From positions 1 to 47,015 of the forward strand of contig NZ_UPHQ01000274.1 in the NCBI RefSeq assembly GCF_900566055.1: DNA of 47,015 nucleotides, given 5' to 3'. The translations under genes and the position numbers were made by a program. This stretch comes from Mycobacterium innocens (GTDB lineage Bacteria; Actinomycetota; Actinomycetes; Mycobacteriales; Mycobacteriaceae). Under the pieces are notes generated by a model, which was not told the origin of the DNA, made no database searches, and was given only the letters and a program-made list of their open reading frames with translations. This document shows, in pieces, positions 23,940-31,390 of the stretch; the stretch's first letter is position 1, and each line of letters opens with the position of its first letter.

Positions 23940-25451
23940 TCAGCCCGTCAAGGCCAACTCGGACGTGTCGGCGCCGGCCGACGTGGTGAAGCGCAGGTGG
24001 TCATCGTCGACCGGGCCGTCGCGCAGCAATTTTCGGTCCGCCTGGTAGTCCATGCAGACCTGCCATGGTCCTTCGGTGCCCTGGTGGGGGAACTGGGCCA
24101 CCGCTCGCCGGACGTAGCCGGCGGACAAGTCCAGGAACGGTCGGGTCGACATTGCCCCGGGCACCTGCGGGCAGCAGACATCGTGTCCGTTGGCGTCCAT
24201 GTGGGCCAGCAGCCGGCAGAAGTGCTCGCATACCAGCCCGACCTTGAGCGTCCATGACGAGTTGGTGTAGCCGAACAAGTAGGCGAAGTTGGGGACGTCG
24301 CTGAGCAGAAAGCTCTTGAATGCCACCTTTTCCGAGACGTCGACGGCGGTGTCGTCCACCGAGAGTTTGATGCCGCCGAATGCCAACAGGTTCAAACCGG
24401 TTGCGGTGACCACGATGTCGGCCTCCAGCTCCCGCCCGGACGCCAGCCGGATCCCGCGTTCGGTGAAGGTGTCGATCCGGTCGGTGACCACCGAAGCCCG
24501 GCCCTCGCGGATGGCCCGGAACATGTCGGCGTCGGGCACTGCGCACAGCCGTTGGTCCCACGGGTTGTACGCCGGCCGGAAGTGCTCGTCGACCGGATAC
24601 CCGGCCGGCAGTTGCCGGGCGTTGAGGTGACGGATCAGCCGCCGGGCGGCCTGCGGATATTGCTGGCAGAACCGCCAGACGAGCCGCTGCTTGGCGACGT
24701 TCTTCTTGCGGGTGAGGGCGTAGGCACGGTCGCGGCCCACCAACGTGGGCAAGGTGTTGGCGATGCGGTCCTTCGACGGCACCGGGACCACGTAGCTCGG
24801 CGAACGCTGCAACATGGTCACGTGTCCGGCAGACTCGGCCATGGCCGGCACCAGCGTGACCGCGGTTGCGCCGCTGCCGATGATCACCACCCGCTTGCCG
24901 TGGTAGTCCAGGTCTTCGGGCCAGTGCTGGGGGTGCACGATCTGCCCGCTAAACCCTTGCCGGCCGGGAAATTCCGGCGTATAGCCCGCGTCGTAGCGAT
25001 AGTAGCCGCTGGCGCAGAAGAACCATCCGCAACTCATGGTCACCCGTTCGCCGCAGGCCTGACCGTCGCGCGAGCGCTCGATCTGCACCAGCCAGCGTGC
25101 GTCACGGCTGGACCAGGCCGCCTCGATCACCTTGTGCCCGAACCGGATCGCCGTGCCGATACCGTTCTCGGCCACCGTCTGGCGAAGGTAGGACATGATG
25201 GCGTCCGCGCTGGCGATCGCCTTGTCGTTCTCCCACGCCTTGAACTCGTAGCTGAACGTGTGCAGATCGGAGTCCGACCGAATTCCCGGATACCGGAACA
25301 GGTCCCATGTCCCGCCGATGTCGCCGCGGGCCTCCACGATGGCGAACGTCTTGGCCGGCTGCCTTGTCCGCAGGTAGTAAGCAGCGCCGATGCCCGAGAT
25401 ACCGGCACCAACTATCAACACGTCGACGTGCTCGATGCTGCTGGATTCCAT
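23940..25451 (-). CDS. Flavin-containing monooxygenase of the Baeyer-Villiger type (Rv3741c-Rv3742c equivalent, intact)
   Basis: FAD- and NADPH-dependent monooxygenase of 503 residues. The FAD motif GAGISG is at 15-20, the Baeyer-Villiger fingerprint FSGQIVHPQHWP is at about 167-178, and the NADPH motif GSGATA is at 192-197. It resembles EthA and MymA, which oxidise ketones and activate thioamide drugs. In M. tuberculosis H37Rv the equivalent locus is, as I recall, two shorter genes; here the frame is continuous. First gene of an operon with WS/DGAT copy 2. Two TTGACA elements 21 bp apart lie about 100-130 bp upstream. Confidence 0.93.
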   Translation of the reverse strand: MESSSIEHVDVLIVGAGISGIGAAYYLRTRQPAKTFAIVEARGDIGGTWDLFRYPGIRSDSDLHTFSYEFKAWENDKAIASADAIMSYLRQTVAENGIGTAIRFGHKVIEAAWSSRDARWLVQIERSRDGQACGERVTMSCGWFFCASGYYRYDAGYTPEFPGRQGFSGQIVHPQHWPEDLDYHGKRVVIIGSGATAVTLVPAMAESAGHVTMLQRSPSYVVPVPSKDRIANTLPTLVGRDRAYALTRKKNVAKQRLVWRFCQQYPQAARRLIRHLNARQLPAGYPVDEHFRPAYNPWDQRLCAVPDADMFRAIREGRASVVTDRIDTFTERGIRLASGRELEADIVVTATGLNLLAFGGIKLSVDDTAVDVSEKVAFKSFLLSDVPNFAYLFGYTNSSWTLKVGLVCEHFCRLLAHMDANGHDVCCPQVPGAMSTRPFLDLSAGYVRRAVAQFPHQGTEGPWQVCMDYQADRKLLRDGPVDDDHLRFTTSAGADTSELALTG

Positions 25452-25765
25452 GTGCGTGTCCTATTCGGATGGGATCTGCCCCGCGGACCTCGCCGTCCGA
25501 GGGGAGGTGGCTGAACCGTCGAACACACCTTGCCGCACATCACAGCGTCGCGTCTTGACAGCAGAAGACAATATTTTGACACTTGAGGACAGCCATTTGT
25601 GGTCTGGACCACATCGACACAAAGCCTCGCGGCCACGGTAACCACGTTGCTGGCCGGGAACAGCGAGATTGCCGCCACGGCTGCGGTTTTGGTCGTGGAT
25701 TCACGCGGCCACAACCCTGGCGGCAATCTGGCCGCGGCCCGGCAAGCGCAGCGGCCGGAAGCGCG
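25452..25765. other. Intergenic stretch upstream of the monooxygenase operon
   Basis: No gene is supported; frames are short and compositionally poor. The region should hold the promoter of the monooxygenase-WS/DGAT operon. On the plus strand TTGACA occurs at 25555-25560 and at 25576-25581, exactly 21 bp apart, with GACAATATT between them. The block is clearly AT-richer than its surroundings and may be a regulator-binding site. Confidence 0.45.
25555..25581. promoter_or_regulatory. Two TTGACA direct repeats with 21-bp period, possible operator
   Basis: The half-site TTGACA (TGTCAA on the gene strand) is repeated at two helical turns, with an AT-rich centre CAATATTT. It lies about 105 bp upstream of the monooxygenase start. 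EthR-type TetR and AraC-type regulators bind repeated half-sites in front of related monooxygenases. No regulator gene is immediately adjacent. Confidence 0.3.
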
Positions 25766-26164
25766 CTACAAGTCGGTCAGGTCGTCGGGCACGTCGACGG
25801 AGTGCTCTTTCAGCGTCTCGAGCGCGATCACCTCGAGGGTGCGCTCGTGGGTGGCGGCCAGTACCACCGGAGCGGCCCGGCCATCATGGTGGGCCCGTAG
25901 CCAATTCATCGCGGTCACGCACCAGCGGTCGCCCGGCAGCAGCCCGGGGAAGCGGTACTCGGGAACGGGTGTCGACAGGTCGTTGCCGATCGAGCGCTGA
26001 TGCTCGAGGAATTCGGCGGTGACGACTGCGCAGATGGTGTGTCGGCCCAGGTCTTCTGGGCCGGTGGAACAGCAGCCGTCTCGATAGAAGCCGGTCAGCG
26101 GGTCGGTACCGCACGGTTGCAGGGGGCCGCCCAGCACGTTGCGGTCAGGCTGGCGTTCAGGCAC
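25766..26164 (-). CDS. DUF2237 family protein
   Basis: Protein of 132 residues matching DUF2237: NVLGGPLQPCGTDPLTGFYR, DGCCSTGPEDLGRHTICAVV, GNDLSTPVPEYRFPGL and GDRWCVTA with a conserved set of cysteines. The family is widespread and small, with no established biochemical role. A GTG at 26164 is the start. It lies 64 bp after the PE34-like gene on the same strand and may share its transcript. Confidence 0.88.
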   Translation of the reverse strand: MPERQPDRNVLGGPLQPCGTDPLTGFYRDGCCSTGPEDLGRHTICAVVTAEFLEHQRSIGNDLSTPVPEYRFPGLLPGDRWCVTAMNWLRAHHDGRAAPVVLAATHERTLEVIALETLKEHSVDVPDDLTDL

Positions 26165-26228
26165 CTGCCCAGTATCGCGCTTTCCGGCCGCGGATCCGCG
26201 AAGCCGCGACCGGTATGCCGTGCTGCGG

Positions 26229-26564
26229 CTAGCCGGCCGCCATCCGGAAGCCGGGCAGCAGTCCCACGGCGGTCAGGCTGGTGGCCGCAGCGGTGTCGAC
26301 ATCGGTGTACATCCGCGCGATGTCGGCGAAGGCCTCTCCGGCCCGTCGCAGCTCTTCTTGCGCCGCTTGATTGAGAGCCAGCAGCTGAGCGGCCTCCACC
26401 GTGAACGCGGCCACCGCCTGGGCCGAGACTTCGTCGGCCCCGGCGGGCAGCAGCGAGGTCAGCGGGGTCGATGCCGTCGCACCGGCCTGCAGTCCTTGGG
26501 AGGCGTTGTCGGCAACCTGCGCACCGATGTCGGCGGCTGCCGGATCGATAGACATCGACTGCAT
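26229..26564 (-). CDS. PE family protein (PE34/Rv3746c-like)
   Basis: A 111-residue protein that resembles M. tuberculosis PE34 (MQSMSIDPAAADIGAQV, LPAGADEVSAQAVAAF, AQEELRRAGEAFADIA). It is diverged from the PE consensus in its first residues but keeps the YxxxD secretion motif (YTDVD). No PPE partner is adjacent, so it is an orphan PE. GGAGAAACAC precedes the ATG. The upstream region is AT-rich (GATAAAACTATTCC on the minus strand), which may include a promoter. Confidence 0.82.
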   Translation of the reverse strand: MQSMSIDPAAADIGAQVADNASQGLQAGATASTPLTSLLPAGADEVSAQAVAAFTVEAAQLLALNQAAQEELRRAGEAFADIARMYTDVDTAAATSLTAVGLLPGFRMAAG

Positions 26565-26974
26565 GTGTTTCTCCTGTATAGCGCCAGTCAGTGGTGGTCA
26601 GCGACGAGGTAACCGGGCCCTAAACGATGTCAGTAGCGATAGTAGTAGTACGGAATAGTTTTATCTGCAAATCTCAAAAATCGGTTGTGCCCAAGAGCTC
26701 CGCAGCCCACCTTTCGGTGAGCCTTGGCATCGCCGCGGCTCGAAAGCGGCCCTCGAAAGCGGCCCTCGAAAACGGCGAGGCCGGATTACGTCCGTGGCGG
26801 CGTGCCGCACGTCTGCGCCCAACCTCTGCACAATCCACGGTCTTAGCACCGTTTCGGTTCACCTGCACCCCAAGAAATTTCGCGGGCCAACGGGGCCGGC
26901 GCCCACATGGGCGATCGCCGTCAAGGGCCAGATTGGCCCCTCGGGTTCGCTGGCTGCGTGTTAGGTTCAGCGGC
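26565..26974. other. Divergent intergenic region with a 13-bp repeat
   Basis: 410 bp between the PE34-like gene and the first DUF6941-like gene. A plus-strand frame is open through most of it into the following gene but encodes low-complexity Arg/Pro-rich sequence unlike the family, so I treat it as non-coding. It contains the AT-rich stretch near 26640-26690 and a tandem repeat at 26739-26776. Confidence 0.5.
26739..26776. repeat. 13-bp tandem repeat, three copies
   Basis: Two perfect copies of CTCGAAAGCGGCC and a third, one-base-different copy (CTCGAAAACGGC). It lies in the divergent promoter region between the PE34-like and DUF6941-like genes. Confidence 0.75.
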
Positions 26975-27361
26975 GTGATACTTACGGGTGCCTTCCTGGC
27001 CGACGCCGCTGCCGTGGTGGACAACAAACTCAACGTGCAGGGCGGCGTGCTGTCGCGATTTGCGGTCGGGCCGGACCGGTTGGCCCGGTTTGTCTTAGTG
27101 GTGCTGACGCAGTCGGAGCCGGGCAGTTCCGACGACCGGCAGCTCAACATCGAGGCAAGGCCTCCCGCGGATGCCGAGGCGATACGCCTGCAGTTCGAAG
27201 TGCCCGAAGCGGCGGTCGCCGAGTTTCCCGGGTTCGCCTTCTTCGAGATCCAGCTGCGCTTGCCCGTCGACGGCCGTTGGGTGTTGGTCGTGACCGCCGA
27301 AACCGGAGCGATCTCGCTTCCGGTACTGGTCAGCGAGATGCCACCGTCGTTCGGCTTCTGA
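26975..27361 (+). CDS. Conserved hypothetical protein, DUF6941-like (Rv3747-like), paralogue 1
   Basis: Protein of 128 residues with the pattern GAFLADAAAVVDNKLNVQGG, GPDRLARFVLVVLTQ and PVDGRWVLVVTAETGAISLP, which resembles DUF6941. It has no signal peptide or membrane helix. The GTG at 26975 matches the start of its paralogue at 31391 (MIVGAFLAEAASAVDNKLNV), and the flanking TTAGGTTCAGCGG versus GTAGGTTCGGCGG is similar in both, so the paralogues also share their start regions. In M. tuberculosis, Rv3747 and Rv3748 are adjacent as I recall; here 4 kb separate them. Function unknown. Confidence 0.8.
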   Translation: MILTGAFLADAAAVVDNKLNVQGGVLSRFAVGPDRLARFVLVVLTQSEPGSSDDRQLNIEARPPADAEAIRLQFEVPEAAVAEFPGFAFFEIQLRLPVDGRWVLVVTAETGAISLPVLVSEMPPSFGF

Positions 27362-27445
27362 GCCGACGCGGGGCGCTCAGCGCCGCGCGGTGTCGGCGAG
27401 CGACCGCTCCGGCGGCCACGGCCCGCCGGCCGGCTGCATCGACAA

Positions 27446-28195
27446 TCAGACGCAGTCCGAGGCGCCGTCGACCACGAAGACGGCGCCGGTGGTGTAGCTG
27501 CTGTGCTCGGTGCACAAGAAGGCGACCGTGGGCGCGATCTCGCCGACCGATCCGAAACGTCGCAACGGAATATGAGCCAGCTCCGCCGCCACCAACTCGG
27601 GTGCAATGTGCATGGGTGCGGTCATCGGGGTATCGATGGTGCCCGGTGCCACCGCGTTCACCCGGATGCCCATCGGGGCCCACTTGACCGCGAGATTCCT
27701 GGTGATAGAGATGATCCCCGCTTTGGCGGCCCCGTAGCCGGGTACCAGCGGCACCGCTCGCAGCGCAGACATGGATGCCATGTTGACCACGCTGGCACCC
27801 CCGGACGCCATCGACGCCTTCAATGCCCGGCGAAGTCCGACGGTCAATCGGTAGGGACCGGTCAGGTTGAGAATCACCGACGTGTCGAACCCATCCGGCT
27901 TGGATTCGTCGAGCCCGCCGGGGAAGTTCGCGCCGGCGTTGTTGACGAGCACGTCCAGTCTGGAGAAACGCTGAACCAACTGATCCACCGAATCGGCATC
28001 GACCAGGTGCAGGCGGTGATACGTCATGCCCGACAGGTCTGTCTCGTACTCGGCCGCAGCCGCCTTGGTTCCGGTGACCGCGACCTCGGCCCCGGCATCG
28101 CGGAACAGCGTCGCGATCGCGTGTCCGATTCCGCTGGTGCCGCCGGTGACCAGGGCGGTGGTTCCGGTGAAGTCGAAACTCACCCGCGCGGTCAT
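27446..28195 (-). CDS. SDR family oxidoreductase (3-oxoacyl reductase-like)
   Basis: Classical short-chain dehydrogenase of 249 residues with TGGTSGIG (17-24), NNAG, a Ser in NMASMSA and the catalytic YGAAK. The C-terminus SSYTTGAVFVVDGASDCV is typical. It would oxidise or reduce a secondary alcohol or ketone with NAD(P). The ATG at 28195 overlaps the stop of the MBL gene (ATGA); the longer frame would overlap that gene further. It is the third gene of a sulfotransferase-MBL-SDR operon, so its substrate may be the alcohol or ketone form of the sulfated molecule (inference). Confidence 0.9.
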   Translation of the reverse strand: MTARVSFDFTGTTALVTGGTSGIGHAIATLFRDAGAEVAVTGTKAAAAEYETDLSGMTYHRLHLVDADSVDQLVQRFSRLDVLVNNAGANFPGGLDESKPDGFDTSVILNLTGPYRLTVGLRRALKASMASGGASVVNMASMSALRAVPLVPGYGAAKAGIISITRNLAVKWAPMGIRVNAVAPGTIDTPMTAPMHIAPELVAAELAHIPLRRFGSVGEIAPTVAFLCTEHSSYTTGAVFVVDGASDCV

Positions 28196-29424
28196 GAGTT
28201 GCTCGCTATCTGATGCTCGAGCCATGCGCTTTCCCAGAAGTTCGTACTGTCGGCCAGCAATGTCTGGTGGGCTTGTCTGAGCACTGCGCGCGCCTGATCG
28301 TCGGGCACCAACTCGGCGAGGTGGATGGCGTGCAGCGGCCGGCCGGCGGCCAGGTGCGCGCGCGCCCGATCCAGGAGTGCGTCGGCGCCGGCCAATTCGA
28401 CGACGTCTGCCGCGACGGCGTCGAAGCCGACGGGGTAAAGCTCGGTCGTCGAACGGTGATGAAACCAGCCCGAGTAGTTCTCCCAGATCGCCCGCACATC
28501 CCAGGCGACCTTTCCGTAGCCTTGGCCCACGTCGTATTCCGGTGGCAGGCTGATCTCACGCATCAGCGTCGCGACGTCCTTTCCGGCGTTCATCCCGGCG
28601 ACGGTCTGGTCGTGGATGTACTGGACGGCGCTGCGCAGCCGGGTCAGTTCGGCGTTGATGCGTTCGGCGCCGGTGATCGGCGCGAAGTGACCGGTTACCA
28701 GCAGCTCGGGTTGCAGGTCGCGGACCCGCTCGATCGAGGAGATGGCGGTCAAGGCGTCTCGGTAGCGATCGCCGCGAATGGTGACGAGGTTGGGCACGTG
28801 CCCGAAGACGGGGCCGAAGGTGTTGCCGCACAAGCATATTCGCTCGTCAGGCAGCCACACCACGAGCGAGTCGGTGGTTTCTCCGCCCGGAACCGCCAGC
28901 AGTTCGATCCGCCGGCCGCCGACCACCAGCGCGAGGGTGTCCTCGAAGTCCAGATCGACGGCCGGAACGCTCGGAGCGGGCAGACGGCTGGTGCCCAGGC
29001 GGCGTTGAATCGCTTCGATGCCGGTCTTCAGGGTGTCCTTGAAGGCGAAAGCGCTGCGGCTGGCGCGATACCGGATGAGGCGTTCGTTGTCGTCGCGCCA
29101 CAGGGTCCAATTCTCCTGCGCGACAACGACGGTATCGGGATCACGGACGCTGTCCAGACCGCCGACATGGTCGACGTGGCCCTGGGTGAGGATGATGTAG
29201 CGCACCGGCGAGTTGTCGACGGCGTCGAAGTTGGCGCGGTGCACCGGCCCCTCGAAACCCATGCCGGTGTTGACGATCACCCGGCCGTCGCCGGTGGTCA
29301 GCAGGTAGGCATTCGACAGGCCCGGGGAGCACCACAAGCCCGGGGCGAGCTCCTCGGCCCGTTCGGCGGCCGCCGGGCGTATCTCATCGGCGCCGGGCCG
29401 GCTGAGATAAACCGGTTCGAACAT
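28192..29424 (-). CDS. MBL-fold hydrolase with alkyl-sulfatase-type dimerisation domain, altered metal site
   Basis: Metallo-beta-lactamase-fold protein of 410 residues. The N-terminal MBL domain (SNAYLLTTGDGRVIVNTGMG, ILTQGHVDHVGG) is followed by an alkyl-sulfatase-like C-terminal part (WENYSGWFHHRSTTELYP, LAGADALLDRARAHLAAG). The THxHxDH motif reads TQGHVDH at 80-86, so the first metal-binding His is Gln81. The region equivalent to the AEN motif of alkyl sulfatases reads CGNTFG. A later conserved His (VTGHFAPI) remains. It may be a sulfatase-like hydrolase with a changed metal site. The ATG at 29424 follows AAGGAG at 9 bases. Gap to the sulfotransferase gene is 22 bp. Confidence 0.85.
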   Translation of the reverse strand: MFEPVYLSRPGADEIRPAAAERAEELAPGLWCSPGLSNAYLLTTGDGRVIVNTGMGFEGPVHRANFDAVDNSPVRYIILTQGHVDHVGGLDSVRDPDTVVVAQENWTLWRDDNERLIRYRASRSAFAFKDTLKTGIEAIQRRLGTSRLPAPSVPAVDLDFEDTLALVVGGRRIELLAVPGGETTDSLVVWLPDERICLCGNTFGPVFGHVPNLVTIRGDRYRDALTAISSIERVRDLQPELLVTGHFAPITGAERINAELTRLRSAVQYIHDQTVAGMNAGKDVATLMREISLPPEYDVGQGYGKVAWDVRAIWENYSGWFHHRSTTELYPVGFDAVAADVVELAGADALLDRARAHLAAGRPLHAIHLAELVPDDQARAVLRQAHQTLLADSTNFWESAWLEHQIASNS

Positions 29425-29446
29425 CGCTGTAGTCTCCTTCATCGGG

Positions 29447-30739
29447 TCAGGACTCGGCGCGGACGTCGAATCTGTCGAAATAGAAGCCGAACCGTTCACG
29501 GAGTCGGTCGGCCGAGATGCCGAAGTGGCGTTGCAGGTCGTAGCGGATTCGGCCGTGCTTGCCGCGGGGATTGCCGTCCAGATACTGCTGAAAGCGCCCA
29601 CGTACCTCGGAGGTCAATTCGACTTCCCCGCGCCGGTAGAGCTCTTCGAGCAAGGGCATTTCGTTGCCGTTCAGCCGGTGGAAGCCGACGTCGATGCTGC
29701 GCTCGGGTGGCACCAGGGCGCGGTCGCGCACGCAGGCGCGCAGCAGCCGCTGCACTCGATCGCTCCAGTAGTCCAGCAGCCAGGCGGCGTCGATGCTGTT
29801 GCGGCGCAGCCGGTCGGAGTAGGCCATCATGGTGATCGCCGACTGGATCACCGCGACGGGATCGCGGTGGGTGAAAACCACGGTGGCATCGGGGAAGGTC
29901 GCCATCAAGGGGCCGAGCTGCTCACCATGCTGTGGGCTCTTGAGGACCCAGGTGCGCGGGCCGCGCAGAAATGTCAACGCCCGCAACACTTTTTTCAGAT
30001 ACGCGTAGTGGCGGTGTTGGTCGAGCGTCAGATAGTAGTCGCGCCAGTCCGGCACTCGCGCATGCCATTCCAGGACATAGGAGGCCATGTCCAGGTCGAG
30101 GAGTTCCACCTCCTCCTCGATGGCCTCGGGGAAGCGGTCGTGCATGGCGGCCACCACCGGGGCGGTCACCATGAGCGCGTCGTGCTCTTGCTTGGTCCGG
30201 GTGTAGCGAGGGTCCACTCCGAAGATGTCGGGGCCTTGGCCGCGGGCCGGAATAGGTTCCTGGCTTTCCCAGTAGGGCAGCGCGCGCCGGCGTGGATCCG
30301 CGGCGATCAGGTTGACCAGATGTGTGGTACCGGATCGCGGCATCCCGACCACGATGAAGGGCTTCTCGATCGGGATCGATTCGATCTCGGGATACCGCTT
30401 GACCAGGTCGGTCAGCGACAAGCGGTTGCGCAGCAACCGAACCACGCGTTGCCGCAAGGTGCCGCGGGTGAGCTGAGTCAGCCCTGTGTCGCCGTCGATG
30501 GCCGCCACGTGCGCGGCCAGCCGGTCACCGAAGCCGTCGGTGTCGTCCAGGTCGGCGGCTCCTGCCCGGTCGATCGCCTCGGCCAGCATCTGGTCGACGT
30601 CGAGCCGGATGCGTCGCGACTCGGTGAAGTCCAACACCTGGCGCTGCACGTCGGTCAGCGTAGGTGACGTCAGATCGTCGAAGTCGGTGTCACCGATATC
30701 GCCGGTGCCGCCAGCTGCAGTGTCCACCGAAGCCCCCAT
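29447..30739 (-). CDS. PAPS-dependent sulfotransferase
   Basis: Sulfotransferase family protein of 430 residues. The 5'-phosphosulfate loop GMPRSGTTHL is at 132-141 and the 3'-phosphate motif lies in VVFTHRDPVAVIQS near residue 285. The N-terminal 120 residues are an extension typical of the mycobacterial Sulfotransfer_3 group. It would transfer sulfate from PAPS to an alcohol on a lipid or small molecule. The ATG at 30739 is used. First gene of an operon with an alkyl-sulfatase-like MBL protein and an SDR, a combination suggesting a cycle of sulfation, desulfation and oxidation of one substrate class. Confidence 0.9.
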   Translation of the reverse strand: MGASVDTAAGGTGDIGDTDFDDLTSPTLTDVQRQVLDFTESRRIRLDVDQMLAEAIDRAGAADLDDTDGFGDRLAAHVAAIDGDTGLTQLTRGTLRQRVVRLLRNRLSLTDLVKRYPEIESIPIEKPFIVVGMPRSGTTHLVNLIAADPRRRALPYWESQEPIPARGQGPDIFGVDPRYTRTKQEHDALMVTAPVVAAMHDRFPEAIEEEVELLDLDMASYVLEWHARVPDWRDYYLTLDQHRHYAYLKKVLRALTFLRGPRTWVLKSPQHGEQLGPLMATFPDATVVFTHRDPVAVIQSAITMMAYSDRLRRNSIDAAWLLDYWSDRVQRLLRACVRDRALVPPERSIDVGFHRLNGNEMPLLEELYRRGEVELTSEVRGRFQQYLDGNPRGKHGRIRYDLQRHFGISADRLRERFGFYFDRFDVRAES

Positions 30740-30949
30740 CCCACGTGTCGATCGGAATGTGACTCAGACGGTATCCGCGAGTGCGAAGCCCCGGTGAAGC
30801 CAGGTACACCACCTCTCGATCGGGTGTTCGCCGGCGGCTTGGCCACCGACTAGCGCCGAATAGCTGCGCCGCAACGCCACAGCCGGCGGCGGAGCGGTAC
30901 CCTGCACCGGGAGCCAGGCCATTGCTGGTTTCGGCAGGAAGGTTGTGCG

Positions 30950-31360
30950 GTGCTCGTCGTCACTACCAATGACATTCCGGGTTGGGAGATCCAACGCGTC
31001 TGCGGCGAAGTCTTCGGGCTCACCGTGCGATCACGAAATGCCCTCTCGCAGATAGGTGCTGGCTTCAAATCGATGTTCGGTGGCGAGCTGCAGGGCATGA
31101 CCAAGAATCTGGCCGAGAGCCGCAACGAGGCGATGGTCCGGCTGATGAACGAGGCGCGCAACAAGGGCGGTAACGCGATCGTCGGGATGCGATTCGACAC
31201 CACCGAACTCGGTGACGTGTGGACCGAGATCTGCGCCTACGGCACCGCGGTGCAAGCCGTGCCAGTGACCGAGGCCGCCCGTTACACCGCCTCGCAGCTC
31301 GGTTACGGCGGTGCGCCGCAGCCCCAGCAGCCCCAGCCCCAGCCCTACGGCGCGGGCTGA
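30950..31360 (+). CDS. YbjQ / UPF0145 heavy-metal-binding domain protein
   Basis: Protein of 136 residues. The YbjQ-type core is clear: MLVVTTNDIPGWEIQRVCGE, VFGLTVRSRN, ARNKGGNAIVGMRFDTTEL and EICAYGTAV. The C-terminus is a Gln/Pro-rich tail (PQPQQPQPQPYGAG). The family forms pentameric rings and has been annotated as metal-binding, with no defined function. GTG 30950 has a good AGGAAGG upstream. It is divergent from the sulfotransferase gene and 30 bp ahead of DUF6941-like paralogue 2, so those two may be co-transcribed. Confidence 0.85.
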   Translation: MLVVTTNDIPGWEIQRVCGEVFGLTVRSRNALSQIGAGFKSMFGGELQGMTKNLAESRNEAMVRLMNEARNKGGNAIVGMRFDTTELGDVWTEICAYGTAVQAVPVTEAARYTASQLGYGGAPQPQQPQPQPYGAG

Positions 31361-31390
31361 GCTGACGAGAATAGCGGTAGGTTCGGCGGG

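Noticed and set aside
26627..26974. N-terminal extension of the first DUF6941-like gene
   Set aside because: The extension is basic and low in complexity, is absent from the paralogue, and the GTG at 26975 matches the paralogue's start.
28213..29835. 540-codon plus-strand open frame opposite the MBL and sulfotransferase genes
   Set aside because: It is a shadow of GC-rich coding DNA: no start context, no domain, low-complexity Arg/Gly/Gln-rich sequence, while the minus strand has clear motifs.
29525..30667. 380-codon plus-strand open frame opposite the sulfotransferase gene
   Set aside because: His/Val/Gln-rich shadow translation without domain signature; the sulfotransferase has complete PAPS motifs.
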